Source of the DNA: a bacterium
Lineage (GTDB): Bacteria; Campylobacterota; Campylobacteria; Campylobacterales; Sulfurimonadaceae
Length of the DNA stretch: 64,000 nucleotides
Reading direction: 5' to 3'
Assembly: GCA_018825665.1 (NCBI GenBank)
Contig: JAHJEG010000049.1
Location: 34,528-98,527, forward strand
Part shown: positions 8,610 through 17,936 of the stretch, in pieces
Layout: the number at the start of each line of letters is the position of its first letter
Position numbering within the stretch: position 1 is the stretch's first letter
Notes under the pieces: model-generated
What the model was told of the DNA's origin: nothing
The model's input: the letters and a program-made list of their open reading frames with translations, nothing else
Database searches by the model: none
Program-made: the position numbers and the translations under genes

Positions 8610-9491
8610 ATGGAAAAATTAAGATACGCACTATTTACGGGATGTACGGCAAAACAAAGTACGCCTGAACAGATGATGTCAACTATGGCTGTTGCAGATA
8701 AACTCGGAATTGAGTTGGTTGAGCTTACGGAGGCTTCGTGTTGTGGAGCTTCCCACTTACAGGACTATGATGATTTCTTGTCTTTGGTATTAAATGCCAG
8801 AAATATAGCTTATGCCGAAAAGCACAGTTTGACCATGGTTACTATCTGTAATACATGCCAGTTAAATACTGCTATGACAAAACATCGTTTAGATAACAAC
8901 GCCGAATTAAAAGCAAAAGTCAACGAGAAGCTTAAAGAAGTTGGTCTGGAGTACAAAGGTACTTCAAATGTAACTCACTTTTTATATGCAATCATTGATG
9001 ACTTCGGTCTTGACAAAATTAAAGAGATGGTTGTAACACCGCTTAGCCAGTTTAATATAGCACCGTTTTACGGATGTCATAACATTCGTCCTTCTGAGCT
9101 TCAAAACGAATCGCATAAGACTCCTGAAAATCCGTATAACCCTACTTCGCTTGATGACCTGATTATCGCTTGCGGCGGTGCAACGGTAGACTACAAAGAA
9201 AAAAACAAATGCTGTGGTTTCCATGTTGAGCTTCAGGCTCCGCACACTGCTGCCGTTTTAACAGGTACTGCTATCGCGGGCGCTATGGATGGAAATGCTG
9301 ACTGGATGGTAACTCCATGTCCTCTTTGTCATCTTAAACTAGACACGCAAACAGGCCACGCTTCTGAAGCTATCGGGCGTGAAGTTGCACTTCCTGTATT
9401 ACATATGCAACAAATGTTGGGACTTGCTCTTGGCTGCAGCCAAGAGCAGTTGGGTTTAAAACATCACTTGACAAAAGTAGACTTCGTTTAA
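8610..9491 (+). CDS. sdhE: SdhE/MfrE-type CCG-domain subunit (HdrB-like)
   Basis: The third subunit of non-classical succinate dehydrogenases replaces the haem-containing membrane anchors. The 293-residue protein contains two cysteine-rich CCG domains like those of HdrB: the first with TGCTAKQ, EASCCGASH and CNTCQLN, the second with YGCHNIRPSE, KNKCCGFHVE and CPLCHLKL. There are no transmembrane helices; membrane contact is thought to be monotopic in this family. It starts 10 bases after sdhB. No haem subunit gene lies nearby, consistent with a complete three-subunit enzyme. Confidence 0.93.
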   Translation: MEKLRYALFTGCTAKQSTPEQMMSTMAVADKLGIELVELTEASCCGASHLQDYDDFLSLVLNARNIAYAEKHSLTMVTICNTCQLNTAMTKHRLDNNAELKAKVNEKLKEVGLEYKGTSNVTHFLYAIIDDFGLDKIKEMVVTPLSQFNIAPFYGCHNIRPSELQNESHKTPENPYNPTSLDDLIIACGGATVDYKEKNKCCGFHVELQAPHTAAVLTGTAIAGAMDGNADWMVTPCPLCHLKLDTQTGHASEAIGREVALPVLHMQQMLGLALGCSQEQLGLKHHLTKVDFV

Positions 9492-9516
9492 ATCACTGCA
9501 TCATAAACACTTCGTC

Positions 9517-9539
9517 ATTCTCGGGTCTGCCCCGAGAAT
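9517..9539 (+). terminator. Hairpin terminator of the sdhABE operon
   Basis: A GC-rich 9-bp stem, ATTCTCGGG (9517-9525) with CCCGAGAAT (9531-9539), lies 25 bases after the sdhE stop, followed at a short distance by TTATATTTTAATT. Confidence 0.55.
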
Positions 9540-9603
9540 CTGCTGCCTTATATTTTAATTGTCATTCAATTACATTCTAAAAAATTATCAAAATGGAAAT
9601 ACT

Positions 9604-10380
9604 ATGTCAAACTCAATAGAAATAATATCATGGAACGTTAATGGAATTCGTGCTGTAGCGAACAAAGAAGCTCTTAAATGGATTGATGAAAGAGAAACCG
9701 ACATATTATGTCTGCAGGAGATAAAAGCCCTTGAGGAGCAGATACCTACGCAAATGTTTGAAAAAGAGTATCAGGATGTTTTAGTAAATTCTGCTGCAAA
9801 AAAAGGCTACAGCGGGACGATGACCTGGAGTGTGCTCCAGAGTGATTACAGTTCCACATGCCAACACGTAGACACAACAAGCGAAGGCAGAATCGTGGAA
9901 ACACATTATGATGATATAGTGCTTTTTAATGTATATTTTCCAAACGGTCAAAAAGATGAAGAAAGACTTGCCCATAAAATGAAGTTCTATGATGATTTTT
10001 TAGAACACTGCGAAGCTTTAAGAGAGGACGGAAAATCAATTATAATATGCGGTGATGTAAACACGGCCCATAAGGAGATAGACCTGAAAAACCCAAAAGC
10101 AAACTCTAAGACCTCAGGTTTTTTACCCATTGAAAGAGAGTGGATAGACAAGCTTTTAAACCACGGATATATTGACACTTTTAGATATGTAAACGGTGAC
10201 GAGGCAGACAGATACAGTTGGTGGTCTTACCGTTCAGGTGCAAGACTAAAGAACGTAGGCTGGAGAATCGATTATTTTTTTATCTCCGATGATTTGGCTG
10301 AAAATTTGGAAGACGCTTTTATTTTAGACTATATAGAAGGCTCCGACCATTGTCCTGTGGGTATCAGACTCTCTTTATAA
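9604..10380 (+). CDS. xthA: Exodeoxyribonuclease III
   Basis: AP endonuclease/3'-5' exonuclease of base-excision repair. EEP-family motifs are present: SWNVNGIRA, CLQEIKA (metal-binding Glu), GDVNTAHKEIDL and GSDHCPVG (catalytic His). From the ATG at 9604 the protein has 258 residues, normal for XthA; an upstream in-frame ATG at 9559 would add 15 residues outside the conserved fold. One copy of the dispersed TTCCACATGCC motif lies in the gene (9852-9862). Confidence 0.93.
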   Translation: MSNSIEIISWNVNGIRAVANKEALKWIDERETDILCLQEIKALEEQIPTQMFEKEYQDVLVNSAAKKGYSGTMTWSVLQSDYSSTCQHVDTTSEGRIVETHYDDIVLFNVYFPNGQKDEERLAHKMKFYDDFLEHCEALREDGKSIIICGDVNTAHKEIDLKNPKANSKTSGFLPIEREWIDKLLNHGYIDTFRYVNGDEADRYSWWSYRSGARLKNVGWRIDYFFISDDLAENLEDAFILDYIEGSDHCPVGIRLSL

Positions 10381-10390
10381 GAGAGCCTGA
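10364..10390. terminator. Hairpin overlapping the xthA stop codon
   Basis: TCAG-A-CTCTCTT pairs with AAGAGAG-C-CTGA around a TAT loop; the xthA TAA lies inside. It sits 15 bases from the end of the convergent gene ending at 10405 and could serve both. Confidence 0.4.
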
Positions 10391-10404
10391 GGCGTATCAA
10401 ACGA

Positions 10405-11220
10405 CTAGAAGAAACTTGAAGCGCTCAGATAAAACAGTACCGTTTTATCTTTTTCCACACCGTCTATCTCTTCCAATAAGGGAATCTTCACACCAAGTCC
10501 AAGAGGCACGCCGTTTACTATTTTGCTACTGTTCCAGCTTAACCAAAGATTTCCGCTTTTGAGTTCCCCAAAACCGTTCACGGCATCCACCCCAAAATAA
10601 GTAACTTTTGCGCTCGTTTTTACCTTGTCCCAAAAAAGGCAAGGCATGGAACCGCCGGCCATCACCATATACGAATTTCCGGATATCATCTCGTCATTGA
10701 CGGTATAAGACAGAAGTCCGTTTACTTGATACCTGGTGTCAATATCCTTTGTAATTCTATGGGATAATGTAAAAGCTTCATAACCCGAACCAAGAACTTT
10801 ATCCTTATCACCGGTTGTTGTCTTGTAGAGCAAAGTGGTGATATTTGTACCGCTAGGATCCCAAGGCTTGCCAAAATGAAAATTACCGCCCACAGAAATA
10901 TCACCCAGTCCGCTTTCTGTAGTGGAAGCCACTTTTACGCTTACCAAAGGTATATTGACCTCCAAACCAAAGTTTGAACCGATATTCAGGCCAACAGGAA
11001 CGTTAAGCAAACTAATATCATTTGAATAAATATATTGGGCAGTCACGCCTACTGTCTTGTCGCTGCTCACAAAATCGACCTTGGGCGCATCACTGACAAC
11101 ATCATTTACGACCGTCTGATTGATAATCAACGTATCACCGTCAGTCGTATCAGCATTGTGAAACGGAGAGCCAAAAACAAGAGTAGAAACTGCCAACAAA
11201 GAAAGTGTGATTTTTTTCAT
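10405..11220 (-). CDS. Predicted outer-membrane beta-barrel protein
   Basis: The 271-residue protein opens with a signal peptide (KKITLSLLAVSTLVFGSPF) and continues as alternating short strands with glycines and aromatics, ending in FYLSASSFF with the terminal Phe typical of outer-membrane barrels. Stretches such as GLGDISVGGNFHFG resemble the Phenol_MetA_deg/transporter-like barrel family, but I cannot assign a substrate. It stands alone, convergent with xthA. Confidence 0.75.
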   Translation of the reverse strand: MKKITLSLLAVSTLVFGSPFHNADTTDGDTLIINQTVVNDVVSDAPKVDFVSSDKTVGVTAQYIYSNDISLLNVPVGLNIGSNFGLEVNIPLVSVKVASTTESGLGDISVGGNFHFGKPWDPSGTNITTLLYKTTTGDKDKVLGSGYEAFTLSHRITKDIDTRYQVNGLLSYTVNDEMISGNSYMVMAGGSMPCLFWDKVKTSAKVTYFGVDAVNGFGELKSGNLWLSWNSSKIVNGVPLGLGVKIPLLEEIDGVEKDKTVLFYLSASSFF

Positions 11221-11281
11221 ATAACATCCTTAATTAATAATGTTAAATCATATAACTTAAAATATTAAAAGTTTGTTAATT

Positions 11282-11815
11282 TCACTTTGCTTTTGGTCTA
11301 AAGGCTTTGATAATATTCTCGTTTGTCTCAATAAACGGACCTTCGATCAGGTCGATACAGTATGGTACAGCGGGAAAAACTGCATCGAGACATTCACGAA
11401 TGGACTTTGGTTTTCCAGGTAAATTGATAATCAGAGATTTGCCTCTTATACCTGCAGTTTGACGGGATAAAATGGCCGTTGGAACGTACTGCAGGCTTAC
11501 CTGACGCATAAGTTCACCAAAGCCCGGCATCATCTTTTGACAAACATTTTCAGTCGCTTCGGGAGTAACGTCTCTTAGTGCAGGTCCTGTTCCTCCCGTC
11601 GTTACAACCAAACAGCAGCCGGCTTCATCACACAATTCTTTCATAGTAGCTTCCAATACATCCTGCTCATCAGGGATACATCTGTACTCTATTTCAAAGC
11701 TGCTCTTTAGATACTCTTTCATCGTGTCTTGTATTGCCACTCCTGAGATATCTTCATATATCCCTTTGCTGGCTCTGTCGCTCGCAGTTATGACCCCTAT
11801 TTTAATTTCGTTCAT
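11282..11815 (-). CDS. mog: Molybdopterin adenylyltransferase (MogA/MoaB family)
   Basis: Adenylylates molybdopterin before molybdate insertion. The family motif TTGGTGPALRDVTPEA is intact, with ITASDRASKGIYEDISG at the N-terminus and INLPGKPKSIRECLDAVFP near the end. At 177 residues it fits the stand-alone Mog size. It is the last gene of the aroB-mscS-mtaB-ftsH-like-bioV-mog run, 9 bases after bioV. Confidence 0.93.
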   Translation of the reverse strand: MNEIKIGVITASDRASKGIYEDISGVAIQDTMKEYLKSSFEIEYRCIPDEQDVLEATMKELCDEAGCCLVVTTGGTGPALRDVTPEATENVCQKMMPGFGELMRQVSLQYVPTAILSRQTAGIRGKSLIINLPGKPKSIRECLDAVFPAVPYCIDLIEGPFIETNENIIKAFRPKAK

Positions 11816-11824
11816 TTGTTTCTC

Positions 11825-12346
11825 CTAATTGGTTTGTAAAAAATGGTTTGCATTTTTGATGAAAGTAACAGTTGCCGTGTCAAGAAAAAATTCTTTTGCC
11901 CCAAAAACATCTATCACCTTATCTTCGCTGCCTAAATATACTTCTATCTTTACACCCTTATCACTTAATTCTTTGAGTGACAAAGGATTCCATTCATAAT
12001 GCAGTAATTCATGCAGTTCATCCACACAAGTGGTGCTGTATTGTACTTTTTTCTTTGCATATGGAGAAAAGCATGATGCGATAAAGGTTCTCAGATACAA
12101 CTCTTCATTCTTTGAGTACGAAATAGTTTGAAGACGTTTAAATTTGGATGATTTTGTCTGAAAAAATGCCGGAGAAAAAAGCTGCAGCGTATCGATTCTT
12201 TTTCCACATGCCAAACTTTCTTTGACATATTCATAGGCTTTGATAGCACCATAGCTAAATCCACATGCCGAATATTTTGAAGTATTTATATATTCTTCAA
12301 AGAAAGAATCTTCATTCTTGAGAGAAAAACCGCTATAAAACTTCAT
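11825..12346 (-). CDS. bioV: Pimeloyl-ACP methyl ester esterase, BioV type
   Basis: BioV releases pimeloyl-ACP methyl ester for biotin synthesis in Helicobacter and relatives. The 173-residue size and sequence pattern match what I know of BioV: FYSGFSL at the N-terminus, nucleophile Ser31 in GFSYGAIKAYEY, LFSPAFF, and KGVKIEVYLGSEDKVID with the acidic residue (Asp142 or Asp146), ending in His168 (NANHFLQ). The catalytic triad appears complete. It overlaps the ftsH-like gene upstream by 14 bases. Two copies of the CCACATGCC motif lie 57 bases apart within it. Confidence 0.85.
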   Translation of the reverse strand: MKFYSGFSLKNEDSFFEEYINTSKYSACGFSYGAIKAYEYVKESLACGKRIDTLQLFSPAFFQTKSSKFKRLQTISYSKNEELYLRTFIASCFSPYAKKKVQYSTTCVDELHELLHYEWNPLSLKELSDKGVKIEVYLGSEDKVIDVFGAKEFFLDTATVTFIKNANHFLQTN

Positions 12347-13979
12347 CTATATACTTTTTGACCTCTGTCTTTGTGATACTTTCTCTTTCATATAAAACAG
12401 CTTCAATATTTTTTATTGTCTTTGACATAGACTCAAGAAGCATTTTTGTCTCATCGTACTGTCTTTTTATAATCACTTCCTCTTCATTCGAAGATGCAAT
12501 CAGCGCTCTGCCCATCCCATACTCTTCTACCATACTTTTGACAAGCTCTTTGGCTTCATCCAAATCATCTTTTGCACTGCTTGCATGTTCGCCAAACTTA
12601 ATCGAACATGCCGCCATTCCGGCTAAAAGCATTTTTATTCTTGATTCAATCTCATGTTTGATAAGCGGCTCACCGGTTGAAGGTGTCAACTTTTCATTTG
12701 AGAGCATAAGCTTTTCAAACGGAAGGTCAAAATAAGTCGCACACAGGGCTTTTCCGGCCTGATAGGTTATGCGGTATTTTTTTTGTTCATCATTGAGCAT
12801 TTGAAGTTTTCTTTTTCCAAACATCACCTTGTCTTTGACCTGATGAAAATGTTCTATAGTTACATGAAAATCATTTTGTCTCAATGAGAGCAGCGCCGCC
12901 TCATTGACAAGTGCTGCCAAAGACGCTCCGTTAAATCCTACAGTCATATTTGCAACAGCTTTTACATCAAGTTCATGCGGAACATGCTGCAAATATTTGG
13001 TTAAAATAGATTCTCTCTCCCTTTTTGTAGGAAGCTCTACAAATACCCTTCTGTCAAATCTCCCTGCACGAAGGAGAGCGGAGTCAAGTACATCTATCTT
13101 ATTGGTTGCGGCTATAACTATCACGCCGCTTGAGCCTTCAAAGCCGTCCATTTCAGTCAAAAGCTGATTTAAAGTTGCCTCACGTTCATCATTTCTCTGT
13201 CCGTCTCTTTTTTTGCCTACAGCATCTATCTCATCTATAAATATAATAGAGGGAGAATTGTTTTTTGCAGCAGCAAAAAGTTCATGCACCCTTTTTGCAC
13301 CCATTCCCACATAGATCTGCACAAAAGATGCACCGCTTTGATAATAAAACGGGACTCCCGCCTCATGCGCCACAGCCTTGGCTATCATAGTCTTACCAAC
13401 GCCCGGAGGACCTACAAGCAGTACCCCCCTTGGCATTCTGGCTCCAAAACTCTTGTATCTTTTTGGATTTTTCATAAAGTCTATTATCTCTTCAAGCTCT
13501 ATTTTAACATCAGAAATCCCGCCGATGTCATTAAAGGTAACATCACTTTTTATAGCTTCTACCGGAGTATCTATCCCTATGCCTGATGATGCGCTTCTGT
13601 TTATGATTCCGCTTCCCTGCATCTCACCGGAGTGCTTCTGCCACCATCTAAGAGCCAAAGTCCCGAGTCCCAAAAACAAAACGATAAAAAGAAAATAGAT
13701 CAAGATATTGGACCCGCTATCCACTTCCACCTTGTAATCGATAAACATCTTGGGAGTGACCTGGGAAGAAGCAATTTTATAAAAATCGTTTTTTGTTTTT
13801 AAATATACATTTTCTTTTGAGACTATTACATTCTCAACCGTATGGTTTTCAAGTATTTTCATAGCATCACGTAAGGTTATCTCCTCCGCATTATCCCTCA
13901 GTATGGCAAACAAGACCAAAGCTATTATAAAAAATGCCGAGGCAAAGAGAGCTATTCTGTTTGTTTTAGAATTTAGCAT
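12333..13979 (-). CDS. FtsH-like membrane AAA+ protein lacking the zinc-protease motif
   Basis: This 548-residue protein has FtsH architecture: membrane span (~residues 9-28), short periplasmic domain, second span (~91-112), and an AAA+ domain with Walker A GPPGVGKT (~191-198), Walker B IIFIDEIDAVGKKR and the second region of homology (LLRAGRFDRRV). The HEAGH zinc site of FtsH is replaced by YQAGK (12750-12764), so His, Glu and His are all lost while surrounding residues align. It should unfold or remodel membrane proteins without cutting them. Start: ATG at 13979 has GAGGA seven bases upstream; the longer 14003 start has no such site. It overlaps mtaB by 14 bases and bioV by 14. Confidence 0.9.
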   Translation of the reverse strand: MLNSKTNRIALFASAFFIIALVLFAILRDNAEEITLRDAMKILENHTVENVIVSKENVYLKTKNDFYKIASSQVTPKMFIDYKVEVDSGSNILIYFLFIVLFLGLGTLALRWWQKHSGEMQGSGIINRSASSGIGIDTPVEAIKSDVTFNDIGGISDVKIELEEIIDFMKNPKRYKSFGARMPRGVLLVGPPGVGKTMIAKAVAHEAGVPFYYQSGASFVQIYVGMGAKRVHELFAAAKNNSPSIIFIDEIDAVGKKRDGQRNDEREATLNQLLTEMDGFEGSSGVIVIAATNKIDVLDSALLRAGRFDRRVFVELPTKRERESILTKYLQHVPHELDVKAVANMTVGFNGASLAALVNEAALLSLRQNDFHVTIEHFHQVKDKVMFGKRKLQMLNDEQKKYRITYQAGKALCATYFDLPFEKLMLSNEKLTPSTGEPLIKHEIESRIKMLLAGMAACSIKFGEHASSAKDDLDEAKELVKSMVEEYGMGRALIASSNEEEVIIKRQYDETKMLLESMSKTIKNIEAVLYERESITKTEVKKYIDEVL

Positions 13980-15213
13980 AATTGTAATCCTCCCGTACTT
14001 CATAGTTTTCTACATGGATCCAGTTCCCCTCAAGGTCCTCATCCGATTCGACTATAATTTTGTTAAAATGCTGGTCCAAGCCGTGATACAAGCCATCTTT
14101 GTGCGTCTCAATCAATACGTCCAAATTTCCGCGATATGCTTTTCTAAATTCAAAATTCTTCTCTTTTATCAAAGCTTCCAGTTCATGGAGTCTCTCTTTT
14201 GCGACTTTTCCGCTTACCTCAGGCTTCATAACCGCCGATGGCGTGCCGTCTCTTTTGGAATAGGTAAATGCATGTATATGCGTCAGGGGAAGTTCTCTCG
14301 CGTTTATCATAGCTTCCTTCCAGAGCGCATCACTCTCCCCCGGATGACCTGTGATAAAATCGGTACCTATGGCAAAGCCCTTTTCGCGTAAAAATTCAAA
14401 GAGCTCTTTATCCTGCTTGTAGACATTTCGTCTATTCATGAGTTTCAGCATTTGCGGTGAGGTATGCTGAAGTGCGATATGGAGATGTTTTTCAAGCCAT
14501 GGCTCATCAAGTATTTCTCTAAATTCATCAGTAATCTGAATAGGTTCAACACTTCCGAGTCTGATACGTCTTACTCCACGGATTTGAGAGATTTTTTTCA
14601 TTAGCTTTGCCAAAGACGTATTGACTCCCTGACCGTAACTTCCGACATTTGTTCCCGTAAGAATAAACTCGCCGAAGCCGTTTATGGCCAATCTTGAAAT
14701 CTGTTCCAGTATTCTGGACTCGTCCATGCTTCTTGCGTCACCGCGGACAAAGGGGATTATGCAGTATGAGCAGCGAAAGTTACACCCCTCTTGGACTTTG
14801 ATAAAAGCCCTGCTCTTTCCAATAAAATCATCAACAATCACTTCATCTATATGATTTAAATCGCCGGGTTCATAAAAAGGGTTCTCTTTTGCGAGCATAA
14901 AATCTATTTTTTGTTTTTCACTTTGTCCAAAGACTCCATGCACTCTCTTTTCCTGCAGAAGTTTTTCCCCTTTTGTGTGTGCTCCGCAGCCAGTCAAGAA
15001 AATCTTGGCACCGCCGTTTTTTTCCACATGCCCGATATAAGAACGGACATGAGAATCTGCACCGTTTGTGACTGTACAGGAGTTGACCACGATAACATCC
15101 GCTTCTGCCTCGTTTTGTGTGACTTCATACTCCTGTAGTGAACTCATCATAACCTGGGAGTCATAAAGATTTGTTCTGCATCCGAATGTTTTAAAATATA
15201 CTTTTTGTTTCAT
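13966..15213 (-). CDS. mtaB: tRNA t6A37 methylthiotransferase, MtaB family
   Basis: Radical-SAM enzyme that adds a methylthio group to t6A37 of tRNA. The N-terminal UPF0004 domain starts VYFKTFGCRTNLYDSQVM with further cysteines at VNSCTVTNGA and LTGCGAH; the radical-SAM triad is in GCNFRCSYCIIPFVRGDARS. The TRAM-like C-terminus follows. At 415 residues it fits the MtaB/MiaB-like group rather than MiaB or RimO. It ends inside the ftsH-like gene and begins directly after mscS. Confidence 0.9.
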   Translation of the reverse strand: MKQKVYFKTFGCRTNLYDSQVMMSSLQEYEVTQNEAEADVIVVNSCTVTNGADSHVRSYIGHVEKNGGAKIFLTGCGAHTKGEKLLQEKRVHGVFGQSEKQKIDFMLAKENPFYEPGDLNHIDEVIVDDFIGKSRAFIKVQEGCNFRCSYCIIPFVRGDARSMDESRILEQISRLAINGFGEFILTGTNVGSYGQGVNTSLAKLMKKISQIRGVRRIRLGSVEPIQITDEFREILDEPWLEKHLHIALQHTSPQMLKLMNRRNVYKQDKELFEFLREKGFAIGTDFITGHPGESDALWKEAMINARELPLTHIHAFTYSKRDGTPSAVMKPEVSGKVAKERLHELEALIKEKNFEFRKAYRGNLDVLIETHKDGLYHGLDQHFNKIIVESDEDLEGNWIHVENYEVREDYNYAKF

Positions 15214-16887
15214 TTATACTATCTCATGTGCTTGGGTATCAAATGGGGGAGCTTTTTTTGAGCTTTCAATATGTAACTTTTGAGTAGGATATGCTATGTT
15301 AATATCGTCTTCATTATTGAATGCATCGATTATTTCCGTAGAGATTATACTTCTCAAAGTAAGCGTTGCATAGGCATTCGTCAAATACCACGAACTTATA
15401 TTTATTCCGTTTGGCTCAATAAAAGAAAAAATTCTAGGCTCCACATTTGTGTTTTTCAGACTGTAATGGTTTCTTATTTTATTTAACTGTTTTCTTGTGA
15501 TATCCGTATACCCCTTGGAGTATTTTTTCGTTATGTTTTTACAAAGATGAATCGCTTTTTTATGGTTGGATTCAAAGGTGATCACTATATCTATCCCGTC
15601 CCAGACAGTTTTTAATGAGCTGTGCGAATAATTTGATATCATTCTTGTAAACACGTAATTATTCGGTATAAACACTATTCTTCCTGCACGTCTGTTTGTC
15701 ATATAGGTGGTAAGTGTCACATCCTCAAACAGGGTCATACGAAGAAGTGATATATCCATGACATCACCCACATAAACGGCGCCGTCCATCTCGACTCTGA
15801 TTCGGTCACCGACATGAATACTTCCGCCAAAAACAATGACAAGCCACCCTAAAATGCTCATAAACCAGTCTTTCATGGCGATTGCTATACCCGCAGATGC
15901 AAACCCAAGGATAGTCACAAGATAACTGACATTTTCAATATAGTTGAAAAATATAATGAGGATTATCAGAGTTACATTCGTAAAGTTTATTATCTTGTTT
16001 GCCATATAAAATCGTTCATTATCTGTAATATATTTTTTAATGACCAGTTTCAGCAATAAGAACACGAGAAATACGACTAGGATGATAATGCCTATATTTA
16101 CAAGTCTGTACACCTGGGTTTCAATATTTTTATTGATATTTATCTCGATTACTTCGAGTCTTTTTTGATACACCTCTGCAGTTACTTCTATAGTATCAAG
16201 AGCCGTCTCAAATCTCTCAAGCTGTTTTTCTTTTGCTTCGGCTTGCAGGGTGTATTTATTTTCTGTGTCCAAATTTTTAATTTCATTATATATCTCACGC
16301 TCTTTTCTAAGCAGCGCTATTAACTCCGTAAGCTCCTCTTTTCGTTTTACATATTCGTCAAAATCAGCATTGATGGTTTTAACAAAGGACATTCCCGTGA
16401 AAATATCAAACGGATTAGAGATTGTAATCGCCTCATCAATATCAGGAGGAGTTAAAAGTTTTGAAAAAGGAGCGCTGTCTTTTTCTTTTAACTGTTCTAT
16501 TTGAGAGGTCAGTATTTTTTCTTTAGAGACAAGAGCATTCAGTTCATCCATGTCACTCACGGATTTTCCATTCTCTCTTAGATACTTAATCCTTTTTGTA
16601 ATCTTTTTCAGACCTTCTCTGACATCAAGCGAGGTGAGATAAGAAGCATAGCTTTTCATCCAAACTTTTTCCTTGGACACCTCTCTGTCTATCTCTTTTA
16701 GCTTGCTTACATATTCTAAGATTCTTTCTTTTCTCTCTTCTTCTTTTTTCAGCTCAAGATTTTCCAAGTCCGCTTTACTGATTTTTTGCGGCACTGCCTC
16801 AGTCTTGGATACCTGCACAACAGCTGTTTCATTTTGAGAAAAGAGCAATGAGGAGATAAAAAATAATAAAAGGAGTATCCTAGTCAT
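15214..16887 (-). CDS. Mechanosensitive channel, MscS family, with long coiled-coil N-terminus
   Basis: The protein (557 residues) begins with a signal sequence (TRILLLLFFISSLLFSQ), followed by a charged helical coiled-coil region to ~residue 250, about three membrane spans (~265-365) and an MscS pore/vestibule domain (GGSIHVGDRIRVEMDG, IPNNYVFTRMISNYS). It should relieve osmotic pressure in the inner membrane. The ATG at 16887 shares one base with the aroB stop (TGATG); an in-frame TTG one codon earlier is less likely. Confidence 0.88.
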   Translation of the reverse strand: MTRILLLLFFISSLLFSQNETAVVQVSKTEAVPQKISKADLENLELKKEEERKERILEYVSKLKEIDREVSKEKVWMKSYASYLTSLDVREGLKKITKRIKYLRENGKSVSDMDELNALVSKEKILTSQIEQLKEKDSAPFSKLLTPPDIDEAITISNPFDIFTGMSFVKTINADFDEYVKRKEELTELIALLRKEREIYNEIKNLDTENKYTLQAEAKEKQLERFETALDTIEVTAEVYQKRLEVIEININKNIETQVYRLVNIGIIILVVFLVFLLLKLVIKKYITDNERFYMANKIINFTNVTLIILIIFFNYIENVSYLVTILGFASAGIAIAMKDWFMSILGWLVIVFGGSIHVGDRIRVEMDGAVYVGDVMDISLLRMTLFEDVTLTTYMTNRRAGRIVFIPNNYVFTRMISNYSHSSLKTVWDGIDIVITFESNHKKAIHLCKNITKKYSKGYTDITRKQLNKIRNHYSLKNTNVEPRIFSFIEPNGINISSWYLTNAYATLTLRSIISTEIIDAFNNEDDINIAYPTQKLHIESSKKAPPFDTQAHEIV

Positions 16888-17936
16888 CAAAGCTCACCAA
16901 ACGCATTCAATACCTCAATAATAGTGCTTTTATCTATACTGTCTGTTATCTCGACACCGCCTATTCCTGCAGGTATGATAAATGTGATAGCCGAATCGGA
17001 ACTTTTTTTATCCAGATAAAACGTTTCATAAAACGTATCGACGTTTTTAATCTTATACTCTGTCGGAAGATTATATTTTTGCAGTAAATTTTTAATTCTC
17101 AAGGCCTCATCTTCACTCATGAGATTCATTTTACGGGCTGTCTCATTTGCCATGACCATGCCGATTGCTACAGCTTCTCCATGTAGAAACTTTTTGTATC
17201 CTGTCTCGTTTTCGATGACATGTCCGAACGTATGCCCGTAATTGAGTGCAGCTCTTAAGCCGTGCTCTTTTTCATCCTGGGCCACAACATCCGCTTTTGT
17301 TTGAACAGCCTGCCTGATCGCATTTTGCAAAACAGCAGTATCCTTCAGGTCCTCAGTTTCAAGAAATTCAAAAAACTCTTTATTGAAGGTAACCGCCATC
17401 TTAACTATCTCTGCTACTCCCGCACCAAACTCTCTTGGGGGAAGAGTATTTAAAAAATAGGGATCGATATACACTGATTTTGGCTGATGAAATGCACCTA
17501 TGAGGTTTTTTCCAAATTCATTGTTCATTCCTGTTTTACCGCCTACACTGGCATCGACCTGCGACAAGAGAGTAGTCGGTATCTGAATAAAGTCTATCCC
17601 TCGTTGGTATATGCTCGATACATATCCTGTCATATCGCCGATTACGCCCCCGCCAAAAGCTATAAGCATGGATTTTCTGTTAAAACGGTGATTAAAAAGC
17701 GATTCCAAGACAGTGTCGATACTTTTCTGGTTTTTATATTCTTCACCGTCCGGTACGGTGATAATATAGAGTTCTTTAGCACTTATCTTTGATAACAGAT
17801 AAGCAAGGTGGAGTCCTGCTACTTTCGGGTTTGTCACAATGGCTACTTTTGTATCAAAATGAATCTTTGGGAGAGTGTCTATTGTTATATCGTATGAGTT
17901 ATCAACAACTTTTTTCAGTGCTATATTTACTTGCAT
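16887..17936 (-). CDS. aroB: 3-dehydroquinate synthase
   Basis: Second enzyme of the shikimate pathway; NAD- and zinc-dependent cyclisation of DAHP. Motifs: PDGEEYKNQKSIDTV, AFGGGVIGDMTGYVSS, RGIDFIQIPTTLLSQVDAS, GGKTGMNNEFGKNLIGAFHQP, and the zinc ligands in LNYGHTFGHVIEN and HGEAVAIGMV. The 349 residues are normal. First gene of the long minus-strand run down to mog. Confidence 0.96.
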   Translation of the reverse strand: MQVNIALKKVVDNSYDITIDTLPKIHFDTKVAIVTNPKVAGLHLAYLLSKISAKELYIITVPDGEEYKNQKSIDTVLESLFNHRFNRKSMLIAFGGGVIGDMTGYVSSIYQRGIDFIQIPTTLLSQVDASVGGKTGMNNEFGKNLIGAFHQPKSVYIDPYFLNTLPPREFGAGVAEIVKMAVTFNKEFFEFLETEDLKDTAVLQNAIRQAVQTKADVVAQDEKEHGLRAALNYGHTFGHVIENETGYKKFLHGEAVAIGMVMANETARKMNLMSEDEALRIKNLLQKYNLPTEYKIKNVDTFYETFYLDKKSSDSAITFIIPAGIGGVEITDSIDKSTIIEVLNAFGEL

